A stretch of DNA of 5,808 bases from Methanosarcinaceae archaeon (GCA_016926455.1 JAFGOO010000080.1:1-5808), one strand, 5' to 3'. Shown: positions 1 through 5,804, numbered from the stretch's first letter. Notes: generated by a model not told the origin, from the sequence alone. Translations and numbers: made by a program.

Positions 1-645
1 CTCTTTTTCCTCTTTCCAGAAAAAACGTGGGTTAGATATGGAAGTTCCATCAGACATTGTTGCAAAACTGGATAATCCAACATCGATTCCAATTACCTTT
101 TCAATCTCTTTTTTAGGATTTGGCTCTTCTTTTTCTTCTGATTCGGTTATTATCGAAACGAACCACTTGTCACATGCAGCGCGTCTTACTATTACTCTTT
201 TTATTTTCCCCTCGGTCTTTCGATGCATTTTCACATAGACATCTCCGATTTTGGAAAGGTACAGATGACTGCCTTTTACTTGAAATCCCAGTTGAGGATA
301 CGTGAAACTATCGTACCATCCTTTACCTTTGAACCGTGGATATCCGGGTTTTTCTCCGTTCTTTACACGCCTGAAAAAGTGCTTGAAGGCAAGATCTACT
401 CGTTCCTGCACTTCCTGAAGTGTTTGCGAGAACACTTCTTTGTATTCGGGATTATCTTTCTTCCATTGTGGAAGTAGTTTGTTCAGTGTGTATTTAGATA
501 ACGTTTTTCCTGATTTTTCATAAGCTTGCTTTCGTTCTGCAAGTGTCCGGTTATACACCTCTCTGCATAACTCCAAGCTCCGCTCCATCTTTTTTTCCTG
601 GATTTTGTTAGGATATATACGGAACTTGTATGTCTTACGTATAAT
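1..645 (-). CDS. tnpB: IS200/IS605-family TnpB (OrfB), N-terminal part, runs off the left edge
   Basis: Reading the minus strand from 645 down to 1 gives an unbroken frame that leaves the window without a stop. It begins near YKFRIYPNK, the usual opening of the TnpB helix-turn-helix domain, continues through LELCREVYNRTLAERKQAY and KPGYPRFKGKGWYDSFTYPQ, and reaches GIDVGLSSFAT near positions 87-55, the RuvC-I motif with its catalytic Asp. TnpB proteins are RNA-guided nucleases encoded by IS605-type elements; the remaining RuvC motifs and zinc finger would lie left of the window. The start is a problem: the frame is open back to a TAA at 669-667, but no ATG, GTG or TTG precedes the conserved N-terminus. 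By alignment with the family the start should be about the ATT at 645-643; the first in-frame ATG is at 588-586, inside the conserved domain and about 19 codons too late. The gene may be degenerate at its start or use a rare codon. Family assignment is firm; activity is unknown. Confidence 0.88.
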   Translation of the reverse strand, partial: MIRKTYKFRIYPNKIQEKKMERSLELCREVYNRTLAERKQAYEKSGKTLSKYTLNKLLPQWKKDNPEYKEVFSQTLQEVQERVDLAFKHFFRRVKNGEKPGYPRFKGKGWYDSFTYPQLGFQVKGSHLYLSKIGDVYVKMHRKTEGKIKRVIVRRAACDKWFVSIITESEEKEEPNPKKEIEKVIGIDVGLSSFATMSDGTSISNPRFFWKEEKE

Positions 646-690
646 TGAGGATAATTTTCTGTTTGCTTAATAATGTTTTGCTCATTTCAA

Positions 691-900
691 CCAAAAGGCA
701 TGCGGAATAACAAGAAACATTCTAAATCATTCCGATACTCAGTGAACAGTTGGTCTTTCTATCAGCTACAAAAAATGATAGAATAGAAGTCTAAGTCGCC
801 TAGAGTACCTATCGCTTATATCGACCCAAAATACACTTTCCAAACATGCAGTAGGTGCGGTAAACAATGGTATTTTCATAGTCTTTATTACAGGTTGTAG
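691..900 (+). pseudogene. decayed C-terminal fragment of a second TnpB, opposite orientation
   Basis: In the frame starting at 691 the plus strand reads KGMRNNKKHSKSFRY, NSWSFYQLQKMIE, a TAG (784-786), KSKSPRVPIAYIDPKYTFQT and CSRCGK. This is the familiar stretch of IS605-type TnpB after RuvC-II: the SWSFYQLQ-IEYKA block, the YIDP-YTSQTCSRCG block, and the first CxxC of the zinc finger (Cys codons 847-849 and 856-858). The TAG replaces the Tyr usually found in IEYKA. After CSRCGK the family pattern fades, the second CxxC pair is not recognisable, and another TAG occurs at 898-900. The N-terminal two thirds, including RuvC-I, is missing. It is therefore a remnant, not a working nuclease. An alternative, reading both UAG codons as pyrrolysine, is discussed in the findings. 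The left limit at about 691 is where family resemblance begins and is approximate. Confidence 0.82.
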
Positions 901-984
901 ATTGAGAGATATGCAGCGCTCATAAGGGCCATCTTTGACTGCCTCTTGGAGGATATCATGATCACTAGAAATATCATTAACACC

Positions 985-993
985 AAATTATTT
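985..993 (+). promoter_or_regulatory. possible TATA element for carB
   Basis: AAATTATTT follows a purine-containing ACACC stretch and is the most TATA-like AT block before carB. Transcription starting about 25 bases downstream would give a leader of roughly 45 bases containing the hairpin at 1036-1049. The match to the archaeal consensus is poor, so this is a weak prediction; transcription could also enter from further upstream. Confidence 0.25.
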
Positions 994-997
994 TACA

Positions 998-1010
998 CCC
1001 TTCTAAAGGG
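998..1010. repeat. short perfect inverted repeat, possible IS end hairpin
   Basis: CCCTT, loop CTA, AAGGG forms a perfect five-base-pair stem. It lies about 100 bases after the TnpB remnant, on the side where an IS200/IS605 right end, with its subterminal hairpin, would be expected. No run of T follows on the plus strand, so it does not look like a simple terminator. The assignment to an IS end is inference from position only. Confidence 0.35.
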
Positions 1011-1035
1011 ATAAATTCTTAAAGCGAAAGACTAA

Positions 1036-1049
1036 TTTGGCGAGCCAAA
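1036..1049 (+). promoter_or_regulatory. hairpin abutting the carB ribosome binding site
   Basis: TTTGG, loop CGAG, CCAAA makes a perfect five-base-pair stem ten bases before the carB start. Its last paired base is the A that begins the AGGTGG ribosome binding site. It could limit ribosome access in the RNA or act as a palindromic operator in the DNA. The stem is short, so the regulatory role is only a suggestion. Confidence 0.4.
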
Positions 1050-1054
1050 GGTGG
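1049..1054 (+). promoter_or_regulatory. ribosome binding site of carB
   Basis: AGGTGG lies four bases before the ATG at 1059 and matches the GGAGGTG-type complement of the archaeal 16S 3' end with one mismatch. It supports 1059 as the start, which also places the family's normal N-terminus directly after the ATG. Confidence 0.7.
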
Positions 1055-1058
1055 AATA

Positions 1059-4000
1059 ATGGCAATAAGAGAAGATATCCATAAAGTACTTATCATAGGT
1101 TCCGGACCCATCGTTATCGGTCAGGCAGCAGAATTTGATTATTCCGGTACTCAGGCGTGCAAGGCACTGCGACAACTAGGTTATGAGGTCGTGCTGGTAA
1201 ACTCTAACCCTGCCACCATTATGACTGATCCGGGAATGGCAGACGTGACCTATATTGAGCCGCTAAATATCGAAACACTCGAGAAGATCATAGATAAAGA
1301 GCGTCCTGACGCATTGCTTCCAAACCTTGGTGGCCAGAAAGGATTGAACCTTTCATCTGAGCTTTATAAAAAGGGAGTGCTCGAAAAATACGGTGTGAAA
1401 ATCATAGGAGTGCAGGCAGATGCAATAGAAAGGGGTGAAGACCGAACAACGTTCAAGGAAACGATGATTAATCTTGGTCTAGAAGTGCCGCGAAGTGACG
1501 CCACGTTCAGTGTTGAAGGAGCAGAAAAGATAGCAAAGGATATCGGATATCCAGTTGTTATCCGTCCTGCCTATACAATGGGCGGTACAGGCGGTGGTTT
1601 CGTTTACAACGTTGATGAACTTCGCACCATTGCTGCGCGTGGTATCGCCGCAAGTTTGATAGGACAAATTCTTGTGGAGGAATCTGTCCTAGGCTGGGAG
1701 GAACTGGAACTAGAGGTTGTAAGAGACTCGGAAGGTAATAAAATCACCGTGTGCTTTATTGAGAACATCGACGCCATGGGCGTACACACCGGTGATAGCT
1801 TCTGTTCTGCACCAATGCTCACCATCACTAAAGAACTTCAGGAACGATTGCAGGAATACTCATACCGCATCGTCGATTCCATCGGTGTGATTGGCGGCAC
1901 GAACATCCAATTCGCTCACAATCCGGAGACAGGACGCGTGGTGGTCATCGAAATCAATCCCCGTACATCCCGTTCATCCGCACTTGCCTCCAAGGCCACC
2001 GGATTCCCTATTGCTTTGGTATCTGCAAAACTTGCCGGTGGACTCCTGTTGCATGACATCCCCTACTGGCGCGATGGAACACTAGACAAATACTCGCCAT
2101 CCGGTGAATATGTGGTCATAAAGTTTGCTCGCTGGGCGTTCGAAAAGTTCCCTGGCTCTATCGACAAGCTCGGTACCCAGATGCGTGCGGTTGGCGAGGC
2201 CATGAGTATCGGTAAGAATTATAAGGAAGCATTCCAGAAGGCAATCCGTTCCCTGGAGATTGGGCGTTATGGACTCGGATTTGCCAAGAATTTCAATGAA
2301 CTTCCACTGGATGAATTACGCAAATTACTGAGAGAACCATCATCTGAGCGTCAGTTCATCATGTACGAAGCATTTCGAAAGGGAATGTCCATCGATGAAA
2401 TGCACAGGATCACGCACATCAAATCTTGGTTCCTGCAACAAATGAAGGAACTTGTCGAACTCGAAGAAAAAATTCTCAAGTACAAGAACAGCAAACTGCC
2501 CGATGAACTACTCATCCAAGCAAAAAAAGACGGCTTCTCCGATCGATACCTCGGCAAGATACTCGATGTGCCAGAGAAAGAGATCCGTGAGCACCGTCTA
2601 TTACTCGGTTTGCGGCAGGCATGGAATATAGTGCCAGTGAGTGGCGCCGATAACGCAGCTTATTACTACTCCACTTATAACTCACCAGACGAGGTATCTG
2701 TGTCGGATCGAAAGAAGATCCTGATACTTGGTGGCGGTCCGAACCGGATAGGTCAGGGTATCGAGTTTGATTATACCTGCGTGCACGCTGCGTTTACGCT
2801 CCGGGATCTGGGTTATGAGTCCATCATGGTAAACTGCAATCCTGAAACAGTTTCTACAGACTACGACACTTCCGACAAGCTATACTTCGAGCCGATTACC
2901 GTAGAGGACGTGCTCAGCATCTATGAAAAAGAAAAACCTGATGGCGTTATTGTTCAGTTTGGAGGTCAGACACCACTAAATATTGCTGAGGAACTCGAAA
3001 ACTCAGGCGTGAAGATACTCGGGACATCTGTCAAAAGCATCGACCTTGCAGAGGACCGCGAGCGTTTCTCTTCAACTATCAAAAAACTGGGAATTCCAAT
3101 GCCAGAGCATGGAACTGCCACATCTCTTGAAAAAGCACTGGAAGTCGCTGCACATATCGGGTACCCCCTCGTTGTGCGCCCTTCGTATGTGCTGGGAGGC
3201 CGTGGTATGGAGATTGTCTACGATCAGGAAATGCTTAAAAAATACGTTATCGGAGCAATCGAGATTACACCCAAAAAACCTATGCTCATTGATAAGTTCC
3301 TTGAAGAAGCTTTGGAATGCGAAGTAGATGCTATATCTGATGGTAAGAACAGCTTTATTCCTTCCATAATGGAACATATCGAACTGGCCGGCATACACTC
3401 CGGCGATAGTGCATGCGTTTTACCGTCGGTAGGGATATCAAAAGAACTGATAGAAACCCTTCGCGAGTACACGCGCCGAATCGCCATTGAACTAGAGGTT
3501 ATCGGGCTCATGAATATCCAGTACGCTATCAAAGACGGAGAAATATACATCCTTGAGGTAAACCCGCGAGCGTCACGCACTGTGCCCCTTGTGTCCAAGG
3601 TTACAAGTGTGTCCATGGCCCGTATCGCAACTGAAATCATGCTGGGGAAAAAATTGGAAGATATGGACACTCATCAGCGCAAATATTCCCATTTCGGTGT
3701 TAAGGAAACTGTTTTTCCTTTCAACATGTTCTCGGAGGTGGATCCTATCCTTGGACCTGAAATGCGTTCCACGGGCGAGGTACTCGGTCTGGCGGAATCC
3801 CTTGATATCGCTTTCTTCAAGTCACAGGTTGCGGCTGGTTCCTCACTGCCGCTTAAAGGCACTGCACTGATCACCGTAGCCTCTGGCGACAGGCTGCAAG
3901 TTCTGCCGACTGCCAGGGAACTTGCATCAATGGGGTTCAATATACTCGCCACTGTGGGTACAGCCAACTTCCTCAGGGAAAACGGGATCAATTGCAAGAA

Positions 4001-4259
4001 CATCAATAAATTGCATGAGGGACGTCCTCACATCGTTGACGCAATGCACAATGGAGAAATACAAATGGTTCTTAATACTCCTGTGGGTAAGGAAAGTGTC
4101 TACGAAGATAGCTACATTAGAAAATCTGCCATCAAGTACAATATCCCTTACCAAACAACAACAGCTGCAGGTCTCGCAGCAGCCAGAGGGATCAAGGCAG
4201 CACGTGAAAAACGTATCGATGTGAAATCCCTGCAGTCCTATCACCATGACATCAAATAA
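1059..4259 (+). CDS. carB: carbamoyl-phosphate synthase large subunit
   Basis: CarB makes carbamoyl phosphate from bicarbonate, ammonia and two ATP, for pyrimidine and arginine synthesis in the cytoplasm; ammonia normally comes from glutamine through the CarA subunit. The 1066-residue length is normal for the fused bacterial/archaeal form (E. coli about 1073). The two homologous halves are clear. The first opens with KVLIIGSGPIVIGQAAEFDY, has RPAYTMGGTGGG at about 169-180 and EINPR at about 298-302. The second opens with KKILILGGGPNRIGQGIEFD near 552, has RPSYVLGGRGME at 707-718 and EVNPRASR. Between them, about 400-550, is the helical oligomerisation region. The C-terminal MGS-like allosteric domain spans about 934-1066, with ATVGTA at 964-969 and NKLHEGRPH at 983-991. 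By recalled comparison with E. coli, the ornithine-site acids appear kept (E775, D783, E883). No frameshift or missing motif is seen. No carA is adjacent in the window, so the partner must be encoded elsewhere or left of the transposon debris. Confidence 0.98.
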   Translation: MAIREDIHKVLIIGSGPIVIGQAAEFDYSGTQACKALRQLGYEVVLVNSNPATIMTDPGMADVTYIEPLNIETLEKIIDKERPDALLPNLGGQKGLNLSSELYKKGVLEKYGVKIIGVQADAIERGEDRTTFKETMINLGLEVPRSDATFSVEGAEKIAKDIGYPVVIRPAYTMGGTGGGFVYNVDELRTIAARGIAASLIGQILVEESVLGWEELELEVVRDSEGNKITVCFIENIDAMGVHTGDSFCSAPMLTITKELQERLQEYSYRIVDSIGVIGGTNIQFAHNPETGRVVVIEINPRTSRSSALASKATGFPIALVSAKLAGGLLLHDIPYWRDGTLDKYSPSGEYVVIKFARWAFEKFPGSIDKLGTQMRAVGEAMSIGKNYKEAFQKAIRSLEIGRYGLGFAKNFNELPLDELRKLLREPSSERQFIMYEAFRKGMSIDEMHRITHIKSWFLQQMKELVELEEKILKYKNSKLPDELLIQAKKDGFSDRYLGKILDVPEKEIREHRLLLGLRQAWNIVPVSGADNAAYYYSTYNSPDEVSVSDRKKILILGGGPNRIGQGIEFDYTCVHAAFTLRDLGYESIMVNCNPETVSTDYDTSDKLYFEPITVEDVLSIYEKEKPDGVIVQFGGQTPLNIAEELENSGVKILGTSVKSIDLAEDRERFSSTIKKLGIPMPEHGTATSLEKALEVAAHIGYPLVVRPSYVLGGRGMEIVYDQEMLKKYVIGAIEITPKKPMLIDKFLEEALECEVDAISDGKNSFIPSIMEHIELAGIHSGDSACVLPSVGISKELIETLREYTRRIAIELEVIGLMNIQYAIKDGEIYILEVNPRASRTVPLVSKVTSVSMARIATEIMLGKKLEDMDTHQRKYSHFGVKETVFPFNMFSEVDPILGPEMRSTGEVLGLAESLDIAFFKSQVAAGSSLPLKGTALITVASGDRLQVLPTARELASMGFNILATVGTANFLRENGINCKNINKLHEGRPHIVDAMHNGEIQMVLNTPVGKESVYEDSYIRKSAIKYNIPYQTTTAAGLAAARGIKAAREKRIDVKSLQSYHHDIK

Positions 4260-4310
4260 GACTTTGCTGTTCAGAGCCAAGTCGATGACCTAATAAGATA
4301 GTAAAGAATA

Positions 4311-4322
4311 CTCTATAATATC
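4311..4322 (+). promoter_or_regulatory. likely TATA-box promoter for the hydrolase gene
   Basis: CTCTATAATATC follows the purine-rich GTAAAGAATA, which resembles a B-recognition element. A transcript starting about 25 bases downstream would have a leader of roughly 30 bases that still includes the GAGGTG and the mini-ORF before the hydrolase. The 116-base gap after carB also argues for separate initiation. No strong T-rich terminator follows carB, so read-through is possible. Confidence 0.5.
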
Positions 4323-4347
4323 TAATAATCTGCAAACTCCAAGATAA

Positions 4348-4379
4348 GAGGTGTGGAAGATATGAGGGAGATACAATGA
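4348..4379 (+). other. five-codon upstream ORF coupled to the hydrolase start
   Basis: GAGGTG (4348-4353), the best Shine-Dalgarno match in this gap, sits eight bases before an ATG at 4362 that opens a five-codon ORF, MREIQ. Its TGA (4377-4379) overlaps the hydrolase ATG (4376-4378) as ATGA, the classic arrangement for translational coupling. The hydrolase also has its own GAGGGAG (4364-4370), lying inside this mini-ORF. Whether the mini-ORF is translated is unknown. Confidence 0.4.
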
Positions 4380-5032
4380 GTAGCACAAAGATTGGAAATG
4401 TCACAATAAACTGGCTCGGTCATTCTGGATTTATGATCGAAGGCGAAGGAAAGACCATCTATATTGACCCTTATGTTCTGCCTGATAACATTGGTTTTGA
4501 AGATATGGCAGACATCATTTTGATAACCCATGAGCACTACGACCACTGCAATCCTGAGGCTATCAGGAAACTTAGAAAAGAAGATACTACTACACTCATA
4601 CCTGAAAATTGTTCACTTAAGTTTCGGGGAGATGCGAGAAACGTCATGGAAGGAGACGTGTTGACTGGCGGGCTTGCAATAAAAGATATGGATATTGAAG
4701 TCGTTCCTGCCTATAATATAAATAAGCCGAACCATCCTAAAGGATTTGGCGTTGGATATATAATAAAGGTTGAAGGTATCAGAATATACCATGCAGGAGA
4801 TACCGACTTTATTCCAGAAATGAAAGAAATTAACGTAGATGTCGCACTGCTTCCAATTGGTGGTAATTATACTATGGACGAAAGTGAGGCAGCAGAGGCT
4901 GCTGCGGTAATTGCTCCAAAGGTCGTTATCCCAATGCATTACAATTATCTCGAAACTACCAGAGCTGATGCAGGGAAATTTAAAAAAATGGTCAATGAAA
5001 AAAATCCAGATATTGAAGTTGTGATACTGTAA
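4376..5032 (+). CDS. metallo-beta-lactamase-fold metal-dependent hydrolase (UPF0173/UlaG-like)
   Basis: The 218-residue product has the metal-binding plan of the metallo-beta-lactamase superfamily: WLGHSGF near 13-19, IDP at 30-32, the THEHYDH motif with H52, H54, D56 and H57, HAGDTD with H139 and D142, and PMHYN with H188. The short length, the LGHSGF opening and the PIGGNYTMDESEAA block after the Asp ligand match the UPF0173/UlaG-like group. Members of the wider superfamily hydrolyse phosphodiesters, lactones or thioesters; the substrate of this one cannot be read from sequence. There is no signal peptide or membrane segment, so it should be cytoplasmic. The start is supported by GAGGGAG five bases before the ATG and by the family's usual N-terminus. 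It lies 116 bases after carB and 35 before rnp4, so it may share a transcript with rnp4. Confidence 0.92.
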   Translation: MSSTKIGNVTINWLGHSGFMIEGEGKTIYIDPYVLPDNIGFEDMADIILITHEHYDHCNPEAIRKLRKEDTTTLIPENCSLKFRGDARNVMEGDVLTGGLAIKDMDIEVVPAYNINKPNHPKGFGVGYIIKVEGIRIYHAGDTDFIPEMKEINVDVALLPIGGNYTMDESEAAEAAAVIAPKVVIPMHYNYLETTRADAGKFKKMVNEKNPDIEVVIL

Positions 5033-5067
5033 GTTTCAGTAAATACTAATAAAAGAAAACGATCAAA

Positions 5068-5418
5068 ATGGCACGTGCCCGTAAAAAAGAGAAAATACTT
5101 ATCAAAGACCTTGCAAAACAGCGTATTGAGCACCTTTTAGGACTTGCCGAGGACGTGTATAAGTCTTATCCTAAAAGAAGCAACAGGTATGTCTCACTTG
5201 CCAGAAAAATCGGTATGCGCTATAGGGTAGGGATTCCAAGGGAATATAAACAAAGGATATGCAAGCAATGCCATTCGTATCTGGTACCTGGCAGCAACGC
5301 AAGGTTTAGGCTTCGAGGTAGGTATGTAACAGTAACATGTCTCAACTGCAACAAACTGATGCGTTATCCATATAAGAGAAACATTGATGCTGAAAAATTG
5401 CCAGCTGGCGAGAAATAA
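5068..5418 (+). CDS. rnp4: ribonuclease P protein component 4 (Rpp21 homologue)
   Basis: Archaeal RNase P, an RNA plus several proteins, removes the 5' leader of pre-tRNAs; Rnp4, the homologue of eukaryotic Rpp21, pairs with Rnp1 (Rpp29) in binding the RNA. The 116-residue length is typical. A basic, helical N-terminal half contains KQRIEHLLGLAEDVY at about 17-31 and RYVSLARKIGMRYRVGIP at about 40-57, both characteristic of the family. The zinc ribbon follows, with C65-x2-C68 and C91-x2-C94 flanking YLVPGSNARFRLRGR. The start is set by the MARARKK opening typical of the family. No clear Shine-Dalgarno sequence is present; the preceding 35 bases are A-rich and could also hold a weak promoter. 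The gene follows the hydrolase closely and its stop lies one base from the stop of the opposing small membrane-protein gene. Confidence 0.95.
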   Translation: MARARKKEKILIKDLAKQRIEHLLGLAEDVYKSYPKRSNRYVSLARKIGMRYRVGIPREYKQRICKQCHSYLVPGSNARFRLRGRYVTVTCLNCNKLMRYPYKRNIDAEKLPAGEK

Positions 5419-5419
5419 G

Positions 5420-5656
5420 TTATCCAAAAATTGCAGTTAATATTCTCATGAAAATCAATGTTACCAACACCATTACAACGCCGACTGTGAGATACAGTAG
5501 GACATTTCTGTAAACTACATTGCTTTCTGAGCCTGCCTTAATACCAAGTGTATGACAAGTATGACATGAGCCGCAGCCTTTAGCACTAGTAATACATGAA
5601 TTATTTTCGTCTTCTTTGTAAGTCATTACAGGAATTGGTTTAGTTCCATCTGACAT
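5420..5656 (-). CDS. small Cys-rich protein with a C-terminal membrane anchor, unknown function
   Basis: I do not recognise this 78-residue protein. Residues 1-45 are polar, with Cys at 21, 28, 31 and 34 and the string CGSCHTCH at 28-35, which contains two overlapping CxxCH patterns. Residues about 50-77 form one strongly hydrophobic segment (VLLYLTVGVVMVLVTLIFM) reaching almost to the C-terminus, so it is tail-anchored or single-pass. There is no N-terminal signal peptide. The clustered Cys and His could bind zinc, an iron-sulfur cluster or, only if the domain faces outward, haem. The ATG at 5656 is chosen because AGGT lies about seven bases upstream and a strong TATA box sits at 5687-5680; the frame continues upstream to an ATG at 5761, but that extension lies in the tRNA gene. 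The distinct soluble and membrane parts make a real gene likely. Converges with rnp4, stop to stop, one base apart. Confidence 0.75.
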   Translation of the reverse strand: MSDGTKPIPVMTYKEDENNSCITSAKGCGSCHTCHTLGIKAGSESNVVYRNVLLYLTVGVVMVLVTLIFMRILTAIFG

Positions 5657-5679
5657 AATTAAACCTATCTTTTTTAATT

Positions 5680-5687
5680 GATATAAA
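5680..5687 (-). promoter_or_regulatory. TATA box of the small membrane-protein gene
   Basis: On the minus strand TTTATATC is a near-consensus archaeal TATA element. It lies 23 bases before the ATG at 5656, so a start about 25 bases downstream would give a leaderless or nearly leaderless transcript. This supports 5656 over the upstream ATG. Confidence 0.6.
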
Positions 5688-5709
5688 CATTGGTGTTTGG
5701 AACATATCG

Positions 5710-5714
5710 AAAAA
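5710..5714 (-). terminator. oligo-T stretch after tRNA-Ser
   Basis: Five consecutive T on the minus strand begin about five bases beyond the discriminator base of the tRNA. A T run of this kind is the usual archaeal termination signal, and it separates the tRNA from the TATA box of the next gene. Confidence 0.5.
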
Positions 5715-5719
5715 TCAAA

Positions 5720-5804
5720 CGACGAGAGGGGGATTCGAACCCCCGAGGTGCAAAGCACCACAGGATTAGCAATCCTGCGCCATACCGGGCTTGGCTATCT
5801 CGTC
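5720..5804 (-). tRNA. tRNA-Ser (anticodon GCT)
   Basis: The minus strand folds as a complete 85-base type II tRNA. The acceptor stem is GACGAGA with TCTCGTC, followed by G73, the Ser discriminator. The D stem is GCC/GGC, and the anticodon arm is CAGGA-TTGCTAA-TCCTG with GCT at 5770-5768, reading AGC and AGU codons. The long variable arm (GGTGC-TTT-GCACC) is diagnostic of Ser or Leu, and the T arm is GGGGG-TTCGAAT-CCCCC. No intron and no encoded CCA, as is common in archaea. Its promoter would lie right of the window. Confidence 0.97.

Larger units (their letters stand above)
901..1058. other. non-coding region between TnpB remnant and carB
   Basis: I see no gene here that resembles a known family. 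The frame of the TnpB remnant remains free of TAA and TGA up to 1012-1014 but the encoded residues have no recognisable pattern. The stretch contains a CCCTT/AAGGG hairpin, an AT-rich block that could be the carB promoter, a TTTGG/CCAAA hairpin and the carB ribosome binding site, all listed separately. A carA gene, which often directly precedes carB, is not present. Confidence 0.6.

Noticed and set aside
223..477. Plus-strand ORFs within the first 480 bases
   Set aside because: They are opposite-strand readings of the minus-strand TnpB, which has clear family motifs; these have none.
641..656. ATAATT-gagg-ATAATT direct repeat as target-site duplication or iteron
   Set aside because: Only two six-base AT-rich copies; IS200/IS605 elements do not make target duplications, and chance is enough to explain it.
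859..935. One-base frameshift restoring the second half of the TnpB zinc finger
   Set aside because: The +1 frame reads NNGIF and a single GCR, but no second CxxC appears, so a frameshift is not demonstrated.
955..962. ATCATGAT palindrome as an operator
   Set aside because: Eight-base palindromes of this composition are expected by chance and its position is not tied to a promoter.
901..969. Possible carA 3' remnant (IFDCLLEDIM resembles the FD-F-E-M ending of CarA)
   Set aside because: The similarity is only a few residues, there is no HPE-type glutaminase triad end upstream, and the same frame belongs to the TnpB remnant. Too little to call.
3224..4280. Several minus-strand ORFs of 90-150 codons inside carB
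   Set aside because: They lie opposite an intact, highly conserved carB frame, lack recognisable domains and lack ribosome sites worth noting.
5657..5761. N-terminal extension of the minus-strand small protein to an ATG at 5761
   Set aside because: The extra 35 codons read through the 3' half of tRNA-Ser (the typical GVRIPL-type translation of a T arm) and past the TATA box at 5687-5680. The ATG at 5656 is the supported start.
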